From: Prorocentrum cordatum
Lineage: Eukaryota > Sar > Dinophyceae > Prorocentrales > Prorocentraceae
Reading direction: 5' to 3'
NCBI GenBank assembly: GCA_963575745.1
Contig: CAUYUJ010016059.1
Coordinates: forward strand, 488,849-552,848
Length of the DNA stretch: 64,000 nucleotides
The notes below the pieces were generated by a model that worked only from the letters and a program-made list of their open reading frames with translations, searched no databases and was not told the DNA's origin. Both the position numbers and the translations under genes were made by a program. The first letter of the stretch is position 1. Each line of letters begins with the position of its first letter. Shown in pieces: positions 38,849-47,181 of this stretch.

Positions 38849-41800
38849 GGGGGGGGCTCGGGGCCCCGCACGAGGTCCTCCTCGATGGCCTTGAAGCGGA
38901 CGCCCTGGCTCTTGCGCCTCGCTTTATGGACGTCGTCGCTCAGTACCCCAGCATGCTGGTTGTCCTCTGGCCTGTCAGCTTTCACCTGGAGCTCGCTCCG
39001 CGCCCATGCCCTGAGCCACCGTCGGGTCGTCTCCCAGGCGGCCGTTTCTGCGGGATCGTGGCAGCCGCCTGCCCGCTGGGTGGTCTGCGACAGTGCGTCC
39101 GCAGCAGAACCAAGTACAGCTCTCGCCGTCTCTGGCGGCAGAGACCTCGCCGCTTCCCGCATCAGGGTGGCCTCGGAGTCGCCTCGGGCTCGTCGCTGCA
39201 CCCACGACGCCTCGTCGCCTCCTTGCACGATCCAAACTTCTTCCGGCGACAGCGCCCTGATGCGCCCGCCACTGCGTCCTGGGACGTGGATCAGGGTTCC
39301 TCCCGGTCCGCCCGGGCCCTCAGCGGGCCAGCGAACCGTGCCGATCGGGCCGTCGACTGAGCAGACCAGTTGCTTAGTGCCGGCGATCTTGATGTGGCCG
39401 ATGCCCTTGGGCAGTGTAGGGTCGGAGCCCCCACGAGCTGCAGGGTCCCAGGTGACGCTCCCCTCGTCGTCGAGCCAGCGGTGACAGCCTTCGCTGGGCT
39501 TGTCCTTCAGCGCGTGCTTCACTCCATGGGGACAGCGGCGCGCCGGCGGCATACGCATGCCCGCCAGGCTAACGCCTGCTGGCCCCTTGCCCGCCACGAT
39601 CAGGCTCCGAGCTCGAGCTGTCATGTCGCCGTAGTGGGTGCAGACGACCTCCAGATCGCACACGCGGTACCCCAGCTTGCGCAGCACCTTGACCACGCGG
39701 GTCAGGTCGAGCTTGCCCGGGGCGTCGACCACAACAACTTGCGGCCTCGCCCTGGTAATTGAGGATGCCAACTTCTCGACTTCAAAGCCCTTCGGGTCCA
39801 GAGACAGCGTGCACATGATCCAGTCCACCCCCGTGGAGTCGCCCGTGGTCAGCTCGCCACCGAGCTGCTCCCAGGCTCGCCCGTAAGTCCCCAGTGGGCT
39901 TCCCAGCTCGAGGCCCCGGCGCCCTGTGAGGGCGAGGTTGCGTGGCACCGCTGCTGGGGTCCTCAGCGCCCGATGCCGGAGTGCTGACTCCGCAATGGGC
40001 CCATCTTCTCCAGGTAGCCGCAGGAGGTGCTCCTTTGCCTCGGCCAGCATCTTCCCCCATTCCTCGGGCGGCTCGATACGGGCCCACCCTTTGCGAAGAA
40101 GCTCGGAGTGGACCTTCTTGGCCTCTTCCCGCGACAGCCAGTCCGCGATGTCGTTGTGGTAAGTGCGTATGTACAGCGCGGTCGTGCTGAACCCGTAGCA
40201 AGCCTCCAGGCGCTGGACGAGGCGAATGAGGTGCCGTGCCAGCGGGTGCTTGGGCCGCCTCTTGGAAATCCACGACCGCACGTTCATGTTGTCGGTGACG
40301 TAGAAGACCAGCTCGCCTTGCCACTCGCTACCCCTAGCGGCAGCTAGGGCTACAAACGCGAGCAGCTCCACGATGGCGATCGCCCAATCTTTCTCGGCCC
40401 CTGGGTGGCTCAGCACGTCCTCCAGCTGGCGTAGGAGCGGGGCGGCGTCCACGGCCATGTAGTGAGGTGGCATCGCTTTGCTGCCGGCCACTGCCCGCCC
40501 CCAGTCGATGCTGCCGATGGTCGTCGTGGTTGCGTCCCCCCCAGTCCATCTCGTCCGGGCGGCGGCCCCTGGGAGTGCCAGGCGCTCGCGCGGCCCTAGA
40601 CAGGAAATGAAGCTCGCCTCGAAAGTGGACGCCCAGGCCTCGGGTGCGTCGAAGAGCACCCGCAGCAGCTCGAGGGTCTGGTCCCACTCGTCCCAGGCAA
40701 GGGCGACCTCCTCAGCGCTACCTCGGGGTTCCGCCCAGGCTGCGCTGAGCCCACCGCCGAGGAGGCGGTCAATGACCGGCAGCTCGGGCTTGATAGCCGG
40801 CTGCGTAGCCACCCAGAACTGGGCCGACCCCCTCAGCTCCTGGACGACTTTGATGGGAACCCGTCGGCATCCATAGCGAAGCTCGTCGATCGCCAAGAGG
40901 TGGGCGGCTTTCACGCACTTGGGCTCGGGGAGCCTCGAGCGCTGCTTGTCTACATCCAAGTATAGGCCCCAGACCAGCTGCTCTGCCTGGAAAGTGCCCT
41001 CCTCTGCCATCTTGTCGACGTTGATCGCGTCGTCGCCCCAGACGCGCCGCATGCTCGCGTCGCAGTCGGCTGCGCTGAGCCAGGGCCGAAGGCCGACCAG
41101 CGGCTCGACCAAGACGCCGTCGTCCATCAGCCACTTGGACGACCAGCGCACTGTGTCGTTGACCGCTGGGTCTGGTGGGCGGCGCCGCTCGTGGTCCCAC
41201 TTGGCACTCCAGGCGAACGCCATGTACTCGCCCGGCGACCCCGACCACCCGAAGACCATCACGCAGTGGATCATGATCACGCGCGTGGTCAGACCCACGG
41301 CGTCGCCGGGGAGGGAGGTGCCAAACTCGGCCACGTCCTCGTCGCGCACCCAGTGCCACTTGAAGGCCCGCGACACGTCCCGCTTGGCTATCACCTGCGG
41401 GACGCCCGGGTGGCGTGCGGACCACCAGAGTGACAGGCGCACAAGAGCTTCGTGCTTGGGCTGGAGCGCTGGCGGATGCAGCTCTTTGGGCGAGTCTCCA
41501 TTGGCAACCCTCATATCATGTATGGGGCGTCCCTCGCTGCTCACTGTGCGGTCCGGCAACATCTTAGGCACACGCCCTGACGGGCTCTCGATGAGCTCGG
41601 AGGCGGACAGGGCGGCCTCGGCCTCCGGAGTGGCCCAGAGCACGGCGCCGTAGGACGTGTCCTTCCAGGCCTTGGCGTACATCTCCAGGGCATGGTCCCT
41701 CGCGGAAGCGTGGGGCTTGGCTATAGTCCGGCGCCTGGGCTGCTGCCTCCGAACGGGGACGCCCCTGCTCGCCATCTCCTGGAGGTACAGCCGGTGATCC

Positions 41801-44800
41801 TCCTCGAGCGCCTCGCCGAACTCGGGATCGAGCACTCCCCCGAGCGGGTTCCCGAGGGCGAGCTCCCGTTCCTCGCGGAGCCTCGCTGCTGCTGCCTCCA
41901 CGCTCCCTGCGGCGAGTAGCAGGCGGTCCCCCAGGTCCGTCACCTCTTTCACCAGCTCGGGAGCAAACTCAGCATGCTCCAGGCACCAGTGCAAGTCCTC
42001 CTTGGCCTCGGGGGTGCCAGGCCGGGGTGTCACCGGCGATGATCGACTCTCGTCCTGGTGTGCCTCCGCACAGCCCTTCTGGTGCGCGCCTCGGCGGGTG
42101 TCCGCCGGCGGCACCTCAGGGCCTCCGCACCTGCGCCCTGGATCCCTCGGGCCCGGGGCGGAGCCGCGCCCCCGGCTCTCATCCTGGGGCGACCTCGCTC
42201 GCAGCCGGCCTCGGGTGTCAGGGGCCATCGTCTCGGAGGCAGATGACTCTGAGTCGCCAGGAGTGCCCCCGGGGGGCTTCATTCCCCCAGAGGGGGCTGC
42301 TCCTCCACTCCGCCGGCGGCTGCGGCTGCGAGCGCTTGGGACATCCCGACCCTCGTACTCCTCGACGTAAGTCTTCTCAGTCGCGACGTAGATGGGGTCC
42401 AGGATTCCACCACCGGCCTGTTCGTCTCGTGGAATGCCTAAGCTCGTCATCTTGAGCTTCAACGTCTCGTGCTCCTCCACGTAGCGCGCCAGGATCTCGC
42501 CGAGCTGGCGAGGCTCCGGCGGCAGGGATGGGCCCGTCGGGTCGGCCCCGGGATATGCCTGCATCAAGACGTCGCTGATCTGTCCGATCCCGTTCAGATA
42601 CAGGATATCAGCATGCTGCAGGTCGTGGCTCTTGCCACCCCTCCGCACGTCGTTGAAGTTCTTGACGAATCGTCGAGCAGCGTTGCACTTGTGGACCCCC
42701 CCACGGCAGGCTACGCCCGGGTGCGCCTCGGCAACCCGGCGTCCCATCTCCTCCGAGGTGGTCTCTGGGTCCTCCTCCGCCTCGGGCGGAGGAGGGGCCT
42801 CCGTGGGCACCTGTGGGCTGTGGGGCTCTGGGGGTGCGCTGGAGGCCCTCTGGTCCTCGCGCTCCCGCCGGCGCGCCTCGCGCTCGAGCCGGGCAGCGCG
42901 GCGGGCCTGGACCTCGTTGCGCCTGATCTCCAGCTGTCCTACCACGCGCGCCGCGCTCAGCTCCTGGTCGCCGCCCTCGCTCGCTGCTCGGGCATGCTGC
43001 CCCTGAGCTTCAGCGAGCTGTTCCTCGACTCGCATCAAAGCGCCTGAACTCCTCGAAGTACCACCGCTGGACGGGGGTACCGAGCTCGCTCGGGCGCTGC
43101 CCGCTGCTGCCGCCACTTCGCTGAACGTTGGGGCTGGCTGGCGGCCACTGCCGGTTGCTGAGCTCGCTGCGGCCCCGCTCGGCCTTGCCGGCGCTGCTGC
43201 TGCTGCTGCCGCTCTATCAGCAATCCTGGCCGTGACTCTCCGCTGACCCTCCTGGGCTGTGGCACCAGGTGCGGGTTGTTGGTCCCGGTTCCACCGGGGG
43301 CTCCAACTGGTCCATTCCTTGGGCGGCTTCAGCGTGGCCCACAGCAGCAACTTCTCGCCGGGGCGCACCGCTTCCTCGTCGTCGAGAGGTGGCCCATATG
43401 CCCCTGCAGTATCGTCATCCTCTGTGTACTCGAAGAGGTACAACTGGTCGGCGTCGAAGAAGCCCCCGGACAGTGTCTCGGCGACCCTTAACCTCGCCTT
43501 AACCTCTCCAGCCTCGAACGGGCCCCCCTTGAGCAACACCCACTGGTCCCCCTGCTGCGGGACGAAGACCCGCACCGGGCTGGCCCGCGACGCCTCGTCC
43601 TCGGCTTCCCTCGCCTTCTTCTGGCGGCGGTTCTCCTCCTCTTCCTCCTCGGGGCTCTCGTCCCCGTCGCCGTCATCATCGCCACCTCCGCCAGATCCGC
43701 CACCTCCGCGAGCAGCAGTTTCGCGTGCTTCACGCTTGCGCGCCTTGTTGCGCTTCCAGCCCCCTCGCTTGCCACCTCGTCTGCCACCACGCTTCTCGTC
43801 GCCACCCCATGTGGTTATGGCTGGCTCGCCGTCGGTCTCCACCTCCACCTCTTCCTCACCTCGGCCTTCGCCCTTTGAGCTTAGGCCATCCGCCTCCGCC
43901 TCGTTCCTCTCCAGGTAGCCGTCCTTTGAACGACCACCTCCCTGGTGGCCCTTTGAGCCCCCCTCGAAATCGACCTCCATCGAGCTTCTCCATATCGAAT
44001 GAGGTAGGCAGCAGGTGTTGGCGCTCTGCTCCAGGCTGCCGCATTTCACGCTATGCTCGTGCTCGTCGGTGGCCCCATCTGCGGTACCGCCGCCCTCTCC
44101 CGCACAGGCCGGAGGCTGAAAAGAGGGGGGGGGTTCTTGTTCCAGGGCGTCATAGCGCCCGGCCCGCGCCACCTTGTCTTCCAACTTCTCCTCCAAAGCC
44201 CGCGCCTCGGCATCCATAGCGGCGATCTGTTGTTCCAGCTTCTCTGGGGCGGTGCCGGCAGCCGCTGCTTTGAGCACGGCTGCCCAGGCAGCGCACAGCC
44301 GCGGCGCATATTGCCCTGCGCGCTGGGTCCTCCGCATGCCCCGCAATCCCAGCCCGAAGCCTGCGCTTCCCAACTCTCCTTTTACCGCTGCGCTGAGCTG
44401 GGGAGTACCGCTGGGAACACGTCCTCCACCTTCCAGGTTGGACGGGGCCTGCTTGCCGAGGGTGAAGCGGAGCTCGCCCTCGGGGGTCTTGCCGAAGTAG
44501 AGGGCCCACTGGCTCTCCGGCAAGGCGGAGTAGTGCCGCTTGGTGCGGAAATCGATCCTCGCCCAGTGGAAATTGTCTGGGGCAGCTCGCGCGATGAGCT
44601 GGTTCACGCGGATCAGCTTGTCGTCTGGGGGCAGTGTGACGGTGACCCCGTCGCTGTCGAGGCCGTAGTACTCGCCAGCTTCGCTCAATTTGGTGCTGAG
44701 GTTGATCAATTCGCTGGCCTCGGCTTTACTGAGCCGCGTGCGAGCATCAAGGTTGTAGGCTTCTACCTGGGCGTCCGTTAGATCATACGGTAGGCCGCCC

Positions 44801-47178
44801 TCCAACGTGCGGTGCATGTGATGGCCTGTGCACCTCCTGGCTAGAATCAAGGCATAGGGGTAGAGACCAAGCGATGCCAACCACCAGGTCCGCTTCTGAT
44901 ACCGATGCTGTGGCTCGTCCGGTGGTGCAAGCCCCCACTCGCACATGTCTATGGCGAGAACCCGGGCTCCCGTCGCGCGCATCAAGGCCCGCATGCAGGG
45001 GCGATCCCACAGCTTGGGGTACCGCCCATCCCGTGCTGACGACTCGATGAGGAACTCTCGTCCCGCTTCGTAGCCCCTCTTCGCCCCGATGCACGCGAAC
45101 TCCCCGAATATGTTGCCGTTGATCTCGATCTGCCGCTCCCCGGTTCCATCTGGGCACTCGAAAGTCCTCGTCCCTCCTGCCGCCAACTGCCAGGGGCAAT
45201 GGCTCACGCAGGGTGGGGCGAACTGCAGCACGTTGGCCTCGTCGGGGCCAGGGGGCGCGCTGAACTCCTGGTACAGGCGCTCTCGTACCAGTGGGTCGCG
45301 TATGTCGAACTGTGGCCGGGGGTCCTTGCCGAGCAACGGCTGCCCGAAGTACTCGACAGACTCGCTGGTGGCGATGCCCGCATCCTTCATGGCCTGCGTC
45401 CAACGCCCAGTCCCGGCGAAAATCTCCCGCGTCCTGAGCCCCCATGCGAACGCTGGCCTCAATCGCAGGGGCTCCAAGTCCCCGAAGTCTGGACACTCCA
45501 CCTCGGTGGGGAGCTCGACCGCGGCGGTTACACCGCCGGCGGCTCTCCCACGCTGCTGCTGCTGTGCTGCCAAGGCTCTGCAATGCTGGCATGGGGGGGG
45601 CTTGCTGGCCACCACCGGGCTGCCATCCTCCTCCGAGGCGAGGTACGTCTCCCAGCCCATGGTGGGGAGCTCCTTGAGGTCCTTCCCGCTCGTGGCCCAG
45701 GTGCGGATGAGCTCGTCCGCTACTCGCCGGCCGTCGGCCCCGGGCGGTGGGTGGAGGACACGCATATGCCCGCGATGGATAATCACGTGGCACTCCTGCT
45801 TGGGCTCTCCCACGGGGAGGACCGTATCGATATCCAAATGACCCCAGTGGTCTGCACGCCATACTCTAAGCACCACCTCCTCCAAGGCTTCGCATGGGAA
45901 GAGGGCGACGCATCGGAAATCTTTGTCGTGGTCGCGATGCACTGCGTCGTGGATGTGCATCCGGACCTCGGCTTCCCTGGGAGATATCCAGGGCGGGGCA
46001 TCGGCGAGACCTGCGGCTGCGTCGGTAGCCTTCTCCAGGAGGTCCCTGCGGATCTCGAGGGCCAGGTCCTTGACCTGCTGGGCGTCGGGTGGAGTCTCCA
46101 GATGTACCCAAAGCTTGGCGGCTGCCAGGTGAAGTGGGAGACACTGCCGCTCTTCTGAAACACCGGCGGCCACCTGCAATCGCTTGGCGATGCACTCGTC
46201 CAAAGGCAGCTGGTCCTGGTAGTCGAGGTAGCGCCAAGTATGGCCTTGCACTGCGACGGAGCCTTGACCTACCGATTTCTCAGCGTCCCACCTCACTGGC
46301 GTTATGATGACATCGGGGTCGGCTCCCAGGTTGCCAGCCTTCGCCCCAAGGCGGTCCAGCAGCTCGCTAGCTTCGGCGGCCAAGGTGGGTCCGCCTTGGC
46401 TCGTCGCCTCGAGGAGCACCTGCTCAACCGAAAGCTCCTCTCCGCGCCCGCGGGCGCACGCGAGACGCGCCAAGACGTGCGACCGCATGTAGTCACTGGC
46501 ATGGCTCACGGGGTCGAGTGCCCCGCTCTCTTGGACGGCCTCGAGCAGCTTCCGCTGGGCCAGAGCTCCCTCGTCTGCGCAGACACTCGTCCCGATCAGG
46601 GCCGGGCTGTTGGCCCGCGGGTCCTCGAGCCAGGTCGCATCGGGCCCCTGAGCGGCTTCTCGAAGCTCTGACTCCAGCTCGGTGCACTGGACCTCGGCGT
46701 ACTCGTCGGGTGGCGCCCAACCCGTCTTGGAAGGTTGGCTCTCCGCCGCGCCTGCGCCTGCAGCCCGTTTGCTGTCCGCCTCGGTCTTCGCCTGGGCCCT
46801 CAGCTGTGCAATTCTCCCGTTGACCGACGCCGGGTCGATCTTGGTGGCGTTGCGGAGCCATCCCCGCCTGAGGAGCTGGCACTGCACGGTCCAGTGCACG
46901 TCCTTCAGCCCTTTGATAAGCTCGTGCGAGTGTGAGCACCCCGCAGTTCCTTTCTTGCAACCTGTCCAGGTCGAGTTGTCCCAGCAGAGCGGCTTGCCCT
47001 GCTTGTCGCAGGGCGCATGCCGGACCGACAGCTTGATCTCCTGGGCGTTCAGCCGCTTGCCCGCAGGGTACGCGGCCCGTGCGGAGCTGGCCTTCGGCTG
47101 GGCCTTGGCCTTGGGCTTCCTCTTGGGGGTGGCACCAGCTCGCTGTTCCTGAGGCTCGGCGGCTGGTTCTTCTCCCCC
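38635..47178 (-). CDS. Pol polyprotein: zinc finger, methyltransferase-like, RT, RNase H, second methyltransferase-like
   Basis: Same frame as the Gag-like ORF, separated by one TGA; about 2,847 codons. In order: a Lys/Ala-rich linker; a CCCH-like finger C-x8-C-x6-C-x3-H (near 46,930-47,005); a Rossmann-like domain with REIFAGTGRWTQAM (45,390-45,432) and FAPPCVSHCPW (45,193-45,228), ending about 44,830; a Gly/Arg-rich basic linker (43.6-44.0 kb); RT with KRDVSRAFKW (about 41,365-41,392), FGWSGSPGEYM (about 41,222-41,255) and LMDDG (about 41,112-41,127); and RNase H with AVDAAPLL, IVELLAF, TDNMNV and HNDIADWLSR (40,130-40,465). A C-terminal domain (39,090-39,925) follows, with GDMTARARSLIVAG and LSPEEVWIVQGG, like motifs VIII and X of cytosine-5 methyltransferases but without a clear Pro-Cys-Gln. 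Residues after the C8 run at 38,849 are probably out of the true frame. Confidence 0.85.
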   Translation of the reverse strand, partial: GGEEPAAEPQEQRAGATPKRKPKAKAQPKASSARAAYPAGKRLNAQEIKLSVRHAPCDKQGKPLCWDNSTWTGCKKGTAGCSHSHELIKGLKDVHWTVQCQLLRRGWLRNATKIDPASVNGRIAQLRAQAKTEADSKRAAGAGAAESQPSKTGWAPPDEYAEVQCTELESELREAAQGPDATWLEDPRANSPALIGTSVCADEGALAQRKLLEAVQESGALDPVSHASDYMRSHVLARLACARGRGEELSVEQVLLEATSQGGPTLAAEASELLDRLGAKAGNLGADPDVIITPVRWDAEKSVGQGSVAVQGHTWRYLDYQDQLPLDECIAKRLQVAAGVSEERQCLPLHLAAAKLWVHLETPPDAQQVKDLALEIRRDLLEKATDAAAGLADAPPWISPREAEVRMHIHDAVHRDHDKDFRCVALFPCEALEEVVLRVWRADHWGHLDIDTVLPVGEPKQECHVIIHRGHMRVLHPPPGADGRRVADELIRTWATSGKDLKELPTMGWETYLASEEDGSPVVASKPPPCQHCRALAAQQQQRGRAAGGVTAAVELPTEVECPDFGDLEPLRLRPAFAWGLRTREIFAGTGRWTQAMKDAGIATSESVEYFGQPLLGKDPRPQFDIRDPLVRERLYQEFSAPPGPDEANVLQFAPPCVSHCPWQLAAGGTRTFECPDGTGERQIEINGNIFGEFACIGAKRGYEAGREFLIESSARDGRYPKLWDRPCMRALMRATGARVLAIDMCEWGLAPPDEPQHRYQKRTWWLASLGLYPYALILARRCTGHHMHRTLEGGLPYDLTDAQVEAYNLDARTRLSKAEASELINLSTKLSEAGEYYGLDSDGVTVTLPPDDKLIRVNQLIARAAPDNFHWARIDFRTKRHYSALPESQWALYFGKTPEGELRFTLGKQAPSNLEGGGRVPSGTPQLSAAVKGELGSAGFGLGLRGMRRTQRAGQYAPRLCAAWAAVLKAAAAGTAPEKLEQQIAAMDAEARALEEKLEDKVARAGRYDALEQEPPPSFQPPACAGEGGGTADGATDEHEHSVKCGSLEQSANTCCLPHSIWRSSMEVDFEGGSKGHQGGGRSKDGYLERNEAEADGLSSKGEGRGEEEVEVETDGEPAITTWGGDEKRGGRRGGKRGGWKRNKARKREARETAARGGGGSGGGGDDDGDGDESPEEEEEENRRQKKAREAEDEASRASPVRVFVPQQGDQWVLLKGGPFEAGEVKARLRVAETLSGGFFDADQLYLFEYTEDDDTAGAYGPPLDDEEAVRPGEKLLLWATLKPPKEWTSWSPRWNRDQQPAPGATAQEGQRRVTARIADRAAAAAAAPARPSGAAASSATGSGRQPAPTFSEVAAAAGSARASSVPPSSGGTSRSSGALMRVEEQLAEAQGQHARAASEGGDQELSAARVVGQLEIRRNEVQARRAARLEREARRREREDQRASSAPPEPHSPQVPTEAPPPPEAEEDPETTSEEMGRRVAEAHPGVACRGGVHKCNAARRFVKNFNDVRRGGKSHDLQHADILYLNGIGQISDVLMQAYPGADPTGPSLPPEPRQLGEILARYVEEHETLKLKMTSLGIPRDEQAGGGILDPIYVATEKTYVEEYEGRDVPSARSRSRRRSGGAAPSGGMKPPGGTPGDSESSASETMAPDTRGRLRARSPQDESRGRGSAPGPRDPGRRCGGPEVPPADTRRGAHQKGCAEAHQDESRSSPVTPRPGTPEAKEDLHWCLEHAEFAPELVKEVTDLGDRLLLAAGSVEAAAARLREERELALGNPLGGVLDPEFGEALEEDHRLYLQEMASRGVPVRRQQPRRRTIAKPHASARDHALEMYAKAWKDTSYGAVLWATPEAEAALSASELIESPSGRVPKMLPDRTVSSEGRPIHDMRVANGDSPKELHPPALQPKHEALVRLSLWWSARHPGVPQVIAKRDVSRAFKWHWVRDEDVAEFGTSLPGDAVGLTTRVIMIHCVMVFGWSGSPGEYMAFAWSAKWDHERRRPPDPAVNDTVRWSSKWLMDDGVLVEPLVGLRPWLSAADCDASMRRVWGDDAINVDKMAEEGTFQAEQLVWGLYLDVDKQRSRLPEPKCVKAAHLLAIDELRYGCRRVPIKVVQELRGSAQFWVATQPAIKPELPVIDRLLGGGLSAAWAEPRGSAEEVALAWDEWDQTLELLRVLFDAPEAWASTFEASFISCLGPRERLALPGAAARTRWTGGDATTTTIGSIDWGRAVAGSKAMPPHYMAVDAAPLLRQLEDVLSHPGAEKDWAIAIVELLAFVALAAARGSEWQGELVFYVTDNMNVRSWISKRRPKHPLARHLIRLVQRLEACYGFSTTALYIRTYHNDIADWLSREEAKKVHSELLRKGWARIEPPEEWGKMLAEAKEHLLRLPGEDGPIAESALRHRALRTPAAVPRNLALTGRRGLELGSPLGTYGRAWEQLGGELTTGDSTGVDWIMCTLSLDPKGFEVEKLASSITRARPQVVVVDAPGKLDLTRVVKVLRKLGYRVCDLEVVCTHYGDMTARARSLIVAGKGPAGVSLAGMRMPPARRCPHGVKHALKDKPSEGCHRWLDDEGSVTWDPAARGGSDPTLPKGIGHIKIAGTKQLVCSVDGPIGTVRWPAEGPGGPGGTLIHVPGRSGGRIRALSPEEVWIVQGGDEASWVQRRARGDSEATLMREAARSLPPETARAVLGSAADALSQTTQRAGGCHDPAETAAWETTRRWLRAWARSELQVKADRPEDNQHAGVLSDDVHKARRKSQGVRFKAIEEDLVRGPEPPPTRRRWTWTQSSTPPRSGGRRAPTGARRWRPRAWSSRSPWAALVPPSPCRTTRCWEGATTAGGSRSRSVRR
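38849..38856 (-). other. C8 homopolymer at the Pol to recombinase frame change
   Basis: The Pol frame reads Pro-Pro-Pro through eight C. Only a minus-one shift, or nine C, leads into DAEEVDLDAVV and the recombinase. This may be a slippage site, a mutation or a base-calling error. Confidence 0.55.
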
Positions 47179-47181
47179 TCA
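47179..47181 (-). other. Single in-frame TGA between Gag-like and Pol ORFs
   Basis: The codons are GTC CGA TGA GGG GGA, and both sides are open for thousands of bases in the same frame. One C-to-T change in a CGA (a CpG) would create it. Confidence 0.85.

Noticed and set aside
45199-46158. Long plus-strand reading frames opposite Pol and Gag
   Set aside because: They are antisense shadows of a GC-rich coding strand that carries clear RT, RNase H and finger motifs.
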